A stretch of DNA of 64,000 nt from Symsagittifera roscoffensis (lineage: Eukaryota > Xenacoelomorpha > Acoela > Convolutidae): NCBI RefSeq assembly GCF_963678635.1, contig NW_026971479.1, positions 62,001 to 126,000 of the forward strand. Direction: 5' to 3'. Numbering within the stretch: position 1 is the first letter of the stretch; each line of letters opens with the position of its first letter. Below the pieces are notes generated by a model that was given only the letters and a program-made list of their open reading frames with translations, did no database searches and had not been told where the DNA came from. The translations under genes and the position numbers were made by a program. Below, piece by piece: positions 1 through 11,670 of the stretch.

Positions 1-1379
1 GCCTTGGGGTAATAACTTGTGCTGATGGATTTCATTTTTTGATGTACATAAGCAACCAAAAAACCTTGAATAAGAACACTGGGCTGCTTTCCAAAAAAAA
101 ACATTTCGTAGGGTGTTTCATCACCTTTAATAGCAGATCTTTAGTACACTATTTCTTGTGTATACTATGGTATCAACTGCCCTAACCCAAAAAGTTTCTG
201 GTAACTTTGACGATAATAAAAGAGCTCGTTCATTGTCAAAAACCGTTCGCCAAAAGCCTCGGCCATACCATTTGATGAGGAATAATGACTTTAAATTGCT
301 GTGCAATGTTTTTTTGCAAAATTTTGCAATTTGCGTGAAATATATTCCCCACCATGCTCTGACCTGAGTGCGAGTCCAGTTACTCTACATGGTTGGACCA
401 TCGATTAAGAAAAATTGTAGTTTTGCTCATGAATCGCCTTCAGAGGCCATAAAATTTACTGTTGCGTATCTTGAAAAATCTTCAAAACAGGAAATTGCCT
501 ATTTGCAATGATTCTGGAAAGAGTCCACAAACGTTACTGTGGACTAGTTCAATTTTTCGTTTTGCCCTAACTTGAGGGTTTTCAGATATCTCAGACGTAG
601 ATCTCTTACATTCTGAACACGTAGTTCATTTATCGGTTGCCAATGAACCGGAAATAACAATACATATTACTGCTTGATTTGCAGTTCTATCCAGTTTTTC
701 ACAACTTGCATAAGACATTCTTGCATGTCGCTTAGCAATTGACAATGACGACAAATTTTGCTCCTCTGCACTGTGTTTAAACAAAAAAAGACAATCTCTT
801 TCAAAAAAAAGCTTTTTATTGTCCCACGCGTATATGCAGATTTTGGTTAAAAATCACTGTGTTTCCTTGCTTAACTAGAATTGAAACTGACATCAAATGA
901 AGTTTGAAGCTCGGCTCATACAATGCGCGCTGGAGTGTTCTTAGCTTTATTACGATCATAGAATGGGAGGAAAACTTCTCCAACGCCATGTCCTCGCTCT
1001 TGCGTCCCAACCCCCCTCCCCCCTAGTAAAAAAACATCGGAAATCACATCGCGTAGAAAACTATTTTAATATATTTGATTTGTCTGGAATGATATGGTTC
1101 GTGCATCCACAATCTATCACAATATCCATCGACCCATTTGAAATTGCAGTTTGTGCAAACCCAGTGAAAACACCTTGACGGTTGCTCGAAGTTTGCTTGT
1201 TTACATGCCCCTTTGCATAGAATTGCCAGCATTGTGATTGTTAGGTCCACAATTTTTACAGTACAAGGTTTTCTTGTTTCCTTGTTCAGTTCCTTCATTT
1301 TATTGTCATCGGCCGGCTTTTTGAATCGCTGGACTCGCAATGGACCTAGAACTCGTATCTTATTTATTTGAGCTCCCCC
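1..1379. other. Unassigned flank
   Basis: Moderately AT-rich sequence without long open frames, recognisable domains or repeats. Short open frames on both strands look random. It may be host intergenic DNA or old decayed mobile DNA. It ends at an assembly gap. Confidence 0.6.
1044..1340 (-). CDS. Doubtful short Cys-containing ORF
   Basis: A minus-strand open frame of 98 codons that begins with TTG; the first ATG is about 15 codons in. Its middle has a cysteine pattern (C-x3-C, then C-x4-C-x2-C) next to aromatic residues, which could be the remains of a metal-binding segment. I do not recognise the family. Nothing nearby supports expression, and its length is only slightly above what chance allows. 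It may equally be non-coding. Confidence 0.15.
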   Translation of the reverse strand: MRVQRFKKPADDNKMKELNKETRKPCTVKIVDLTITMLAILCKGACKQANFEQPSRCFHWVCTNCNFKWVDGYCDRLWMHEPYHSRQIKYIKIVFYAM

Positions 1380-1579
1380 NNNNNNNNNNNNNNNNNNNNN
1401 NNNNNNNNNNNNNNNNNNNNNNNNNNNNNNNNNNNNNNNNNNNNNNNNNNNNNNNNNNNNNNNNNNNNNNNNNNNNNNNNNNNNNNNNNNNNNNNNNNNN
1501 NNNNNNNNNNNNNNNNNNNNNNNNNNNNNNNNNNNNNNNNNNNNNNNNNNNNNNNNNNNNNNNNNNNNNNNNNNNNNNN
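1380..1579. other. Assembly gap (200 N)
   Basis: Exactly 200 N, the usual placeholder for a gap of unknown size. It lies directly against the CACCAT microsatellite, so the array probably broke the assembly and its true length is unknown. Confidence 0.98.
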
Positions 1580-3873
1580 ACCATCACCATCACCAACAAC
1601 ACCATCAACATCGTCACTATCTTTATCATCACCGTCACCGCCAACACCACCACCATGGCCACCAAAATAATCACCAACATCAAGACCATCACCACCATCG
1701 GCATCATCACCATCACCAGCACCAACATCACCAACACCATGACCACCATCATCATCATCACCGCCTCTACCATCACCACCACCATCGCCACCATCACCAT
1801 CACCACAATCACCGCCATCACTGCCATCACCAATATCATCACCACCGTTGCCACCATTACCTCCACCATCACCACCATCACCATCACCACCATCAACATC
1901 AACACCACCACATCACCACTACCATCAACGCCCTTACCACCAACGCTACCACAATCACCAACACCACCATTACCAAAACCATCATCACGGTGACCACCTC
2001 ACCACCATCACCACCATCACCACCATCACCACCATCACCACCATCAGCAACATCTTCATATCATCATCAACATCACCACCACCGTGACTACCCTCACCAT
2101 CACCACCATCGCCAGCATCACGATCAACATCACCATCACCGCCATCCCCATTTCGACTACATCACCACTACCATCAGCAGCACCATCACCATCACCAACA
2201 ACACCATCAACATCGCCACTATCTTTATCATCACCGCCACCACCAACACCACCACCATGGCCACCATATTAATCACCAACATCACGACCATCACCAACAT
2301 CACCACCATCACCACCATCGCCACCATCACCATCACATCCAGCATCACCATCATCAGTACCATCATCATCACCATCACCCGCATCTCCATCGCCACAGCC
2401 ATCGCCATCACTATCACCATCACCATCACCACCATCACCACCATCACCACCATCACCACCATCAGCAACATATTCATATCATCATCAACATCACCACCAC
2501 CGTCACTACCCTCACCATCACCACCATCGCCAGCATCACGATCAACATCACCATCACCGCCATCCCCATTTCGACTACATCACCACTACCATCAACAGCA
2601 CCATCACCATCACCAACAACACCATCAACATCGTCACTATCTTTATCATCACCGCCACCACCAACACCACCGCCATGGCCACCATATTAATCACCAACAT
2701 CACGACCATCACCACCATCGCCAGCATCACAATCAACATCACCATCACCACCATCACCATTCCCAAAACATCACCACAACCATCATCACCACCATCACCA
2801 CCATCACCACCATCACCACCATCACCACCATCAGCAACATCTTCATATCATCATCAACATCACCACCACCGTGACTACCCTCACCATCACACCATCGCCA
2901 TCATCGCAATCAACATCACCATCACCACCATTCCCACTTCCACTACATCACCACTACCATCAACAACACCATCACCATCACCAACAACACCATCAACATC
3001 GCCACTATCTTTATCATCACCGCCACCACCAACACCACCACCATGGCCACCATATTAATCACCAACATCACGACCATCACCAACATCACCACCATCACCA
3101 CCATCGCCACCATCACCATCACATCCAGCATCAACATCATCAGTACCATCATCATCACCATCACCCGCATCTCCATCGCCGCAGCCATCGCCATCACTAT
3201 CACCATCACCATCACCACCATCACCACCATCACCACCATCAGCAACATCTTCATATCATCATCAACATCACCACCACCGTCACTACCCTCACCATCACCA
3301 CCATCGCCAGCATCACGATCAACATCACCATCACCGCCATCCCCATTTCGACTACATCACCACTACCATCAACAGCACCATCACCATCACCAACAACACC
3401 ATCAACATCGTCACTATCTTTATCATCACCGCCACCACCAACACCACCGCCATGGCCACCATATTAATCACCAACATCACGACCATCACCACCATCGCCA
3501 GCATCACAATCAACATCACCATCACCACCATCACCATTCCCAAAACATCACCACAACCATCATCGCCACCATCACGACCATCGCCGCCATCACCAACGCC
3601 ACCTTCGCCATCACCACCACCAAAACCATCACCAACTAAACATCACTACCACATCATCACCACCATCAAAACCACCAATAGCATCAACATCAGCACCATC
3701 ACCAGCATCACCAGCATCAACATCATCACAATCAGCACCATCACGACCAACATAAGAATCGTCATCGTCGCTCTCACCATCGTCACCATCTTTATCATCG
3801 CCGCCATCACCAACACCATCACCATCAACGCCACCGCAGTCACCACCAGCATCGCCACCATCACCATCACCAC
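1580..3873 (+). repeat. CACCAT-type microsatellite with higher-order period
   Basis: Imperfect (CAC/CAT) triplet and CACCAT hexamer repeat. It is not random: landmark words recur. The segment beginning TTTCGACTAC occurs at 2151, 2569 and 3346, with a variant at 2937, giving spacings of 418, 368 and 409 bp and a superunit of about 777 bp. The phrase around CACTATCTTTATCATCACCG shows the same layout. His-, Ile/Thr- and Ser/Pro-rich or Met/Val-rich open frames on both strands are by-products of the triplet repeat. Confidence 0.93.
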
Positions 3874-4170
3874 CTAATATCTATATCCTAATATCTTAAT
3901 ATACTAATATCTTAATATCTTATAATCTTAGTTTCTTTAAGTCTTTGTATCTTAAAATTTTACTATCTCAAAGTCTCATTATCTCAAGATCTCAAAATCT
4001 CGATATCTCAATATCCTAATATCTTATTATCTTACTGCTTTTTTATCTTAATATAATAATATCGTAAAATCTTAATATCTTAATTTCTTAATATCCTAAT
4101 ATCTTAATATCCTAATATCCTAATATCTTAATATCTTAATACACCTAAATCCTAATATCCTAATATCTTG
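3874..4170 (+). repeat. ATATCTTA / ATATCCTA 8-bp repeat, short array
   Basis: About 300 bp of degenerate 8-bp units (ATATCTTA, ATATCCTA, AAATCTCA). It is the same family as the large array at 18.1-21.9 kb. It joins the CACCAT array on its left and the envelope-bearing element on its right, so that element is flanked on both sides by this repeat family. Confidence 0.88.
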
Positions 4171-4639
4171 ACATCATAATTTAGCATGAATTTAGGTTTT
4201 CATTTGCAAACATAAATCCTTGAAGAAAATCTTCGATGATCATTTCAGGCGCTAAACCAAATTTACTATTATACAACAACGATTGATAAAAACACCTCAA
4301 ATCGTTCTCCCTAATTCTGCAGTAAATTCAAAAAAGGTAACCGAAAAACAAAAATAAAAAATAGTAAACAATATCATAAATTTTTGGTAAACATAAATCA
4401 TCTCGTCATCTCCAGCTTCATCACCTAAACATAATAGCAATCATAACTTCACTAATAACATAAACAACTAAACCTTTTTACCAAATTAAACTTTAAATTA
4501 TTTCAAAATGCTGATCCTAAATTATATCCCTACTTAACTCAACCGTATTGCTCTCAAAATTAGATCATCAAGGCTTTCCTTGGATCTCAATTAAACTTTT
4601 AACTTAATTATTTTTGTATCAAAATTAATATTCTGATCA

Positions 4640-4870
4640 TCAAGGATTATCCTTGGATCAAATAGAACAACTTTGTTCTCCCCCACCCAATTAACAAGTG
4701 TCTAACGTCCTCAAACGTCGATTCACTACCCAAACCTTTCAAAAGACCCAGGACTAATAGAAATTTTTCAATCACTCTAACCATTTTAATTAGGATGAAC
4801 AGTGAAGTAATTCGGTTATTCATCCTTGACTTGAACCCTCTTCTTACCTGACCCAGGATAACTTGAAGAA
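4640..4870 (+). promoter_or_regulatory. Leader / LTR-proximal segment shared with the minus-strand element
   Basis: This stretch matches, with substitutions and small indels, the reverse complement of 41810-42040. Shared words include TCAAGG..CCTTGGATCA, AGAACAACTTTGTTCT versus AGAACAGCTTCGTTCT, TGTCTAACG.CCTCAAACGTC, and CGGTTATTCATCCTT versus CGGTCACTCATCCTT. It lies just upstream of Gag sequence in both places, so it is probably the LTR end, primer-binding region or leader of one family. Two copies of ATCATCAAGG..TCCTTGGATC (near 4565 and 4637) could each fold as a hairpin. No primer-binding site was assigned. Confidence 0.6.
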
Positions 4871-4921
4871 ACAGAAAATCTCTAGCTACAATATGTTAAC
4901 AGAATCGAAACAAATACTACA

Positions 4922-5955
4922 CACATAAACAATATACAAAATTCAGATGTAGATCTATCTGAAAAAATCACTGAAACTTTGAATATATATGAGAAAAATC
5001 CCAAATTCAAAGTTAAATCATCTTACAAGAAATGGTGTAATTATTGCCGAGGATGCGGATATATTATTGCTGAAAGTAGGCAAACGCAACAAGACAATCA
5101 AAAAAAACCACAAAAATACAAAGAACAAAATAAATCATTCTATCAGTACATGAAAAAAAGATCAAAATCTAGCAAACAAAAACATACATAGTAACAACAG
5201 TTCTGGAAAACCACTCCCAAGTGACTCAAATTATTCCCGAAAACGAACACCATACAACTCGAGTTTTAGAGGTAGATCTCCAGAACAAAGATTTTCACGA
5301 AAATTCTCACAAAACAGATATAGGCGATCAAATAGTCAAAATAATCAACATCGAAACAAGTATTCACGATCGAACTCAAACAGAAGAGAATATGATACCA
5401 GTACCCATTCAAGTTCTAGGAATAGGCACTATTTCAACAATAGATCACGAAACTCATCATACAATAGAAATAGAAATTATTTCAACAATAGAAATATAAG
5501 TTATTCAAATAATCGAAATCAAAATTAACAAAAAAACAGATCAAGAAATATTTCATACAAAATATCAAATTATAAAAGATCCAATGATAATCACCAAAAC
5601 AGATCAAGAAACATTTCAAAAAATCGAAATTCAAGGTATAATAGTAGACAAAGAAATTATTCCCAATGCCCTCACAGGAATAATAGCCGTTACCCACAAT
5701 CTCAACACAAATATAGAAGCAATAAACCGAAGCATCAAAGACAGTATAACCAAGTACAAACAACTGAAGAAACAACCTCAGACCCCCCTGGGATCGATGA
5801 TACAGAAAATACCGAATTACAATTAAATCACATTAATTGTGAATCAACAGATAGCGAAAGTGATACAAATAACACCACCTCAGTAAAATTAATGAAACTC
5901 GAAAATGACTACGAACCTATCATAAAAGATCAACCCTTCAGTTCACACATTTAAG
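4922..5955 (+). pseudogene. Gag remnant: C-terminal zinc knuckle and Arg/Ser-rich tail
   Basis: Gag would package the element RNA. Only its C-terminal part is here. One frame (to 5191) carries a zinc-knuckle sequence with the first two cysteines and the glycine in place, but tyrosine where the histidine should be and serine at the last cysteine. A frame change near 5190 leads into a long Arg/Ser/Asn-rich basic stretch, interrupted by a stop at 5526-5528 and open again to 5955, where it becomes acidic. The leader ends only about 50-100 bp upstream, so matrix and capsid sequence is missing, presumably by deletion. The minus-strand relative at 39.9-42.6 kb appears to keep Gag N-terminal sequence. 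Confidence 0.6.
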
Positions 5956-5963
5956 AAAATCAA

Positions 5964-6405
5964 TTGGAACTTCTTCATAATTATTATAATAGACCTATTA
6001 TTAATAATGTACTAGTCACACAAAAAGCAAATGAAATCAACACTGTAATCAAACCCGATGAAAAAGAAAAGGTACAATGCTCAAAAACAAATCATATTTA
6101 TCAGAACATACAAAAAGAACAACCACGAGAAAAAAATTTGTCAATTCCCATTCCTCTTAGAGAGCCCAGAAAATAAAGAATTCCAACCACCAGATCTTGA
6201 AATAGATTTTTTAATCGACTCAGGAACAGAATCAAATATCATTGATAATCCCTCTTGGAATGAAACTAAAACGTTACATCCAAACTTAATACCTATGAAA
6301 ACAGCCAGTAAGCTAGCAACAGCACAAGGATCAACGTTAAATAATTATGGAAAATTCAACTTTCCCTTATTGCCACTAGAACAATGGAACAAAATAAAAA
6401 TTTGA
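5964..6405 (+). pseudogene. Retropepsin-like protease (first element)
   Basis: Aspartic protease that would cleave the polyprotein. The active-site motif reads FLIDSGTESN, with the catalytic Asp codon at 6217-6219, followed by the expected strand pattern and a glycine-containing segment. The region starts in one frame (5964-6176) and continues in another (from about 6058), so there is a frameshift just before the active site. The usual second conserved motif (ILGRD or similar) was not seen; sequence after 6405 is broken by stops. It sits between Gag and RT, as expected. Confidence 0.65.
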
Positions 6406-7119
6406 CCAAAATGTTTAAACAATTATTTCACATTACAGATATAAAACATAGCAAATTTGGCATACCGTTTATTACTAAATATATTTTAACAAAAAATTTT
6501 AAATAGTAAAATCCAAATAAAAGATAAGTATACTAGAATGAAAAACACAGCCTTAACATTCTTTCAAAGATTAAACAAACAACCACCATGTTTCTCGAAG
6601 TTCTACCATATCACGAATTCAAATAACATTACCTCTATGTTTCTTAGGATTTTGTGAAACAAATGCTACAACCTCACCCACAAACGAAGTAGCGTATCGC
6701 GTCATTAATATGTTTTAACTAATAGATCTTTGTCAATCAACAATTTTTGACGAAGAAATGTCAATATATAATATAATAGGTAACGAAAAAAAAATACAAA
6801 TTATTTCACAAAAACACCTTATTTTAAACCAACATTCAATTTATCACAATATACAATAGACCAACAAAATTTTTTAACGATGTTTAATTTTCAACACTCC
6901 TAAATAACACAAAACGAGTTTGACAAATAAGCCAAATTATTGTTAGAAAATCCAACAGTTTACGCAACATCTAAGTTTGACGTTGGAAAAGTAATTTCAC
7001 ATAATATTTACCTTTAAAACCTGATGCATTTTTAAAAAACAAAGAGCAAGCAAAATACCAATACACTTACATGATAAAGTAAACCGATTACATGACATTT
7101 TAGAACAGTATATCTCCCG
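6406..7119 (+). pseudogene. Eroded pol segment between protease and RT
   Basis: About 700 bp with frequent stops in all frames, lying where the protease C-terminus and RT N-terminus belong. Short coding-like words survive in changing frames, but no stretch can be aligned confidently. I infer decayed pol rather than a separate feature. Confidence 0.4.
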
Positions 7120-7740
7120 TAAATAAGGAAGAACAAGCAAAAGTTAACAACTTTATCAACCCAGTTATCATCCTAGCTAAAGGAGAATCACAAAAAATAG
7201 TTCTAGACGCTAGATAACTCAATTCACTAATTGAAATGTAATTAGCTCATTGAACCCATTCAAGTAATTTAAAAAAAAATTAACGGAAAATATTTCACAA
7301 CCGCAGATATGAATAGTGCATATAATCAAATTCCTTTAGATGAACAATCACGACAATTAACACAATTCGTTATTGGAAATCAAGAATACGAATTTAATAG
7401 ATTATTCTATGGAATATCCATAGGACCAGCAGCTTTTTCAGCTTTTATGAGTAAAATTTTTGGACCACTCATACTCAATAAAAATGCAATCACATACTTA
7501 GACGATGTTTTCATGCAATCACAAACTAAAGATGAAATGTTCATAGTCTTAGAACAATATCATCAATAACTTCAAAACGAAAACATGAAAGCAACCCCAG
7601 ATAAATCAAATTTTTTCCTAACACGCGTAAATTTCCTTGGACACATTATTGAAAGAATCACAATAACTTCATTAAAATCACGTATCGACGCAACTCAAAA
7701 ACTTCAACCACCTAGAAAAAAAAGAAAATCCCAGAATTCC
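7120..7740 (+). pseudogene. Reverse transcriptase (first element)
   Basis: Copies the element RNA into DNA. Upstream blocks are recognisable but broken by stops (around 7130-7220, ending in VLDAR). The best frame, 7309-7567, holds the palm motif DMNSAYNQIPL, the fingers/palm block FYGISIGPAAF (the counterpart of PFGL..AP..F) and the catalytic YLDD at about 7495-7506. After a stop at 7567 the connection to the thumb continues (FLGHIIE). Sequence and order are typical of Ty3/gypsy RT. Stops and frameshifts make it non-functional. Confidence 0.8.
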
Positions 7741-7819
7741 TTGGAATGTTGAGTTTCTTAAGCAAATATGTATACAAAAGGCAACTATACTTGAGACCTT
7801 TTTATAACATCCTTCGACA

Positions 7820-8455
7820 ACAAAATAATTTTGAATGGACTACTGAACATCAAACACGTTGAAGATATGAAAAAAACTTTTAACAGAACAAATTTCAAAC
7901 ACAATTCCAGATCCGAATCAACCATTCTACGAAATATGCGATGCTTCGAATTTTGGCAACGGCGCAGCATTATTACAATCACATAAACGAACAAACAAGA
8001 TGAATCTCATATCAGCAAATTCTTGTTTATTTACACAAGCTGAACTACGACTCTCTACCCTCATGAGAGAATGTACAGCTATAATACAGACACTTTGAGA
8101 ATATGAATTACTGATACTTTGATCAAAACATCCAACAGTTCTATTTCTATTTACAGATCATAAACCAATTATATTTCTTTTTGCACAAAAATCAAACCCA
8201 ATTATAGAATTTATAGATTTCAGTTAATTTTATTGAAATTCACAAACCTACATATAGTTTGGACAGCAGGAAAAACCTTGCCTTATTGGGTACATTAAGT
8301 AGAAAGACGCCACCTGAACTACTTACACTAAAAACTACAGTTGAAATACCACAAAATATCAAATTTTATCTCGCAAGAGACGAAACTTCGCCACGATTAG
8401 AATGCAAATATGCAGTAAAAACCGACATTGATCAATCACAAATAAATAATTAACA
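7820..8455 (+). pseudogene. RNase H domain (first element)
   Basis: Degrades RNA in the RNA:DNA hybrid. The first catalytic motif reads CDASNFGNGAALLQ (about 7940-7980). Further on come a TDHKPI motif (about 8155) and, after frame changes, a segment with WTAGKTLP and a block resembling the ALPD.LSR motif that ends gypsy RNase H domains. Several in-frame stops and at least two frameshifts occur. The position directly after RT is as expected. Confidence 0.7.
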
Positions 8456-9009
8456 ACATTTCCCGCTTTATTTAGATTGTCAAAACAATCACTAAGAAGT
8501 TGATCTACTAGGAACATCCACATTTAAACCAATTCCATATTCACATTGGATAAAAAATAATACCCAACAAAAGAAAATAAAACAACAACTACACAAAAAA
8601 GATCCTTTCACATTAATAGAAAGAGAAAATTTAACTGATAAAATTTATCAGGACCACCAACAAATGACTCAAAATACACAGTGAATCTAGTTTTTGATCT
8701 TCATGATCCACTCGATACAATCCACTATCAAAATTAGAAGTCGAAACTTTTTTTACCACCTAAAGAAAAAGTTACACTACACTTATTACAAAAATACCAG
8801 AATTTTAACCCTGTCATTAGACAACTCAAGTCGTGGCACAAATTTAAAACAAAACCAACAAAAGCTGATACCTCAATTTCAGGAAATGAAACACTCCTCC
8901 GATATTTTATGAAGTTTAATTATACGACCATAAATGAAAACACAGATCTTTTAGAATAGCAATTAACTGAGTCTAAAGTCCCCTGTCTCCCTTTAAGTAT
9001 GATGTTGAT
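8456..9009 (+). pseudogene. RNase H-integrase tether, eroded
   Basis: Sequence with short open frames and stops between RNase H and the integrase zinc finger. It is Lys/Asn/Gln-rich like the rest of the element. No motif is recognisable; it is assigned to pol by position only. Confidence 0.4.
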
Positions 9010-10452
9010 AGCATTCAACATATCACATACACAAAATACCAAAGGACACTCAGGATCAGAAAAAAATACACAAATTTTACACAAAATTTCTACTTTTTAA
9101 ATGCCCCAATTTGGATTAAAGTATTATGCAACGATTGCATCATATGTCAATTAAATAAACCTGATACAAGTCAAAAACAGATAGCAAAAAAATTTTAAAG
9201 GACAAATTTTATATTTTAATCATTGAATTTCATTTGACACAAAAAGACCAATTTCACCTTCCTCTGAAGGAAAATTCTATATTATGGTCATTGTTGACGC
9301 ATTTACACACTATGTAGCACTCAATCCAGTACCACATTGTAATGCTTATTATGAATATACAACACTCTACGAACACTGGATAGCTAAATTCGGATTGCCC
9401 GAAATATTAGTCACAGATAAGGGCACAGAATTTATAAACAATGAAATTATCACACTATGCCACTTATATAACATCAAACACAAACCACGTACATCTCATG
9501 CACCTTGGACAAACGGAATAGTTGAAGGTATGAACCGTTTACTACAAGAATACCTTAGATGTATCATTAATGGAAATGATACACGATATGCTGACCGGTC
9601 AGCAGACGTAAAATTATTTCCCTTATCATACAATTCACAAATCACAAGAAATTTAGGAATGTCACCATACGAAATGGTTTTTAATCAAAAGCCAAAAAAA
9701 AAATTATGTTTACAGCAAATGCTCATAAAAACACTCAAAGTCATTGCCAACCAAACAAAGATTCAATATGTTATAATATACCATTACATACACATGATGA
9801 TGATCACTTTCATCATCCACAAATTCTAAAATTAGCTTTCGGTACACACACCGAATGGATTTTAAATAGAGATAAAAAACATAATGATATCTACCAAAAA
9901 GGAACAAAGAAATTGTTACAAAGGCAAAATATAAATAATCAAATTAATTCACGTCTTATGCCAGCCACAGATTTAAAATTAGGAACATTTGTTTTAAAAC
10001 CCAATTTAATTACACAAAAAGAAATCTCTACAAAACTACAACCAATTCGAAAAGGACCATATCAAATAATTGATAAACCTACTGAAGTAACATACAAACT
10101 CACTGATTCCATTAAAAACTAAATTGTTCAACATCGTAACAATTTATTACCTTATTACACAAAAGAATACGCACTACCGGAATTAACTCAATTATATTCT
10201 TTCACAGGTTTAAAAATTGTTCGAAACAATACACAGACAGAACAAAATCAAACTGTAAATGACAAATTTAACCAAAAGCAAATCAATACACAAAATGTAG
10301 CTCCTCAAACAGCTAACACATTAGAACAAAAAAGATCTCAAAAAGAAAGAAAAAATAGAAAAATGACAGAGAAAATCTTGCCACAAGATGAAAAAGAAAA
10401 ATCGGAACATAGAGAATCATCACGACTTAGAAGTCAACCACGAACCACGTAA
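9010..10452 (+). pseudogene. Integrase with GPY module (first element)
   Basis: Inserts the DNA copy into the genome. The zinc-finger part is visible as TKGHSGSE followed by CNDCIICQ (about 9130-9160), with stops and frame changes. The catalytic core (9284-9700) is open: first Asp in VIVDAF, second in VTDKGTEF, Glu in NGIVEGMN, with 35 residues between the last two (DD35E). A frameshift near 9710 leads to the C-terminal domain with KGPYQIIDKP (about 10050-10075). A stop at 10120-10122 is followed in frame by HRNNLLPYY, typical of the integrase tail of env-bearing gypsy elements, ending near 10452. Confidence 0.85.
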
Positions 10453-10560
10453 AAACTACAAAACATTCATCACACAATCTAAAATATTTAAAAAAGTTGA
10501 ATTTAAAAAAACAAGTTTAAATTTAATTAATAATTTATATTCTTTTCAATCATTTGTATA

Positions 10561-11600
10561 AAAACGGCAATAGTCACATTTGCCCCACCAACTTTTAATC
10601 AACCACCACCAAAACAGCCCCCACCAACATCTTCCCAAGAAAGTCCGGTAACACCTACAACCACCCAAAATCCTCAAACGTCAACACGTATTTCTTTTCA
10701 AGATAACCCATACACTTTTGAAGAACGACACGCACGCTTATCAGAACTATTCGAAACAGTCCCCTGACAAGCACCTTTAAGTGAACCAACTTACAATTTA
10801 TACCCCACCTTACAACAAGACTTAAATCGAGTAAGACATATAAGTCAAAATCAAAATACACTTGAAATAAATAGACAAATTATACATCCAAGACGAAATA
10901 GAAAACTTCAAACTCCCAGAATTTTTTTTAATATACCTCAATCTCCAACATCAACTACCTCAGAACTCTCTAGCAGTGTATTGCCAGATATTCCTACACT
11001 TACTTCACAACATAGCATTTCAAATATTCCATCAGACTATCTAGGTTCAACCCCAACATCAGAACAAACTCATGAAAAATCATTTCAACCCCCCAGAATC
11101 TACCAAACGCTTACTATATTGGACCTCACACTCATGTATTCAAGGTGAACGCAATCTAATGAATGAACCAATAGATATTTTTTCTGATACAAAACTATCA
11201 TCCCTGCCAGAAACACTCTCACTTCCATCAACACCATCTAAAAGTCAAATATCACCAACACTTTCCTCTTAAATTTTTCAAACAATCTTGACGCCAGATA
11301 CAGAGAACAATCATCATCAAACATCCCTTTACGATTAGATTGGAACACTTTCGTAGCAACTCCACCACTATTTGGACAACATCAAATAGTCCATAGTTGG
11401 GCACTTAATAGACTACAATATAGACAGGATATCCACATAGAGATTCGACAACATAATATTCAAAGACTTCAACAAAATAGTCTCCAAATAAAGAAATCAC
11501 AGTCAAACTTAATAATATTGTTCAACACCTTTTTCCCTAAGTCCACCAAATATAACAGCTCAATCACTACCTTCCCCATTTATAACAACTGAAATAATAT
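10561..11600 (+). pseudogene. Ser/Thr/Pro-rich ORF after pol
   Basis: A mostly open frame from 10561 with one stop near 10765, rich in Ser, Thr, Pro and Gln, followed after further breaks by a second open part (about 11281-11590) that ends in an amphipathic Gln/Ile/Arg-rich segment. I do not recognise a domain. It lies between integrase and the envelope-like gene. It could be a heavily glycosylated surface segment of the envelope or a separate accessory protein. Confidence that it was coding rests on the long open frame in otherwise stop-rich AT DNA. Confidence 0.4.
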
Positions 11601-11670
11601 ATAAATACGATAGATACACCAAAAAGACATTTGGACTTATCACAATTTATAACCCATACTCAGGATTATC

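Noticed and set aside
1990-3640. Long His-rich, Ile/Thr-rich and Ser/Pro-rich open frames in the CACCAT array
   Set aside because: Open frames appear in several frames and on both strands because the repeat is a triplet without stop codons. No start context or conserved domain.
5221-5499. Alternative plus-strand ORF (92 codons) in the Gag tail
   Set aside because: The frame one base earlier gives an Arg/Ser/Asn-rich basic tail typical of Gag and stays open over a longer region, so that frame was chosen.
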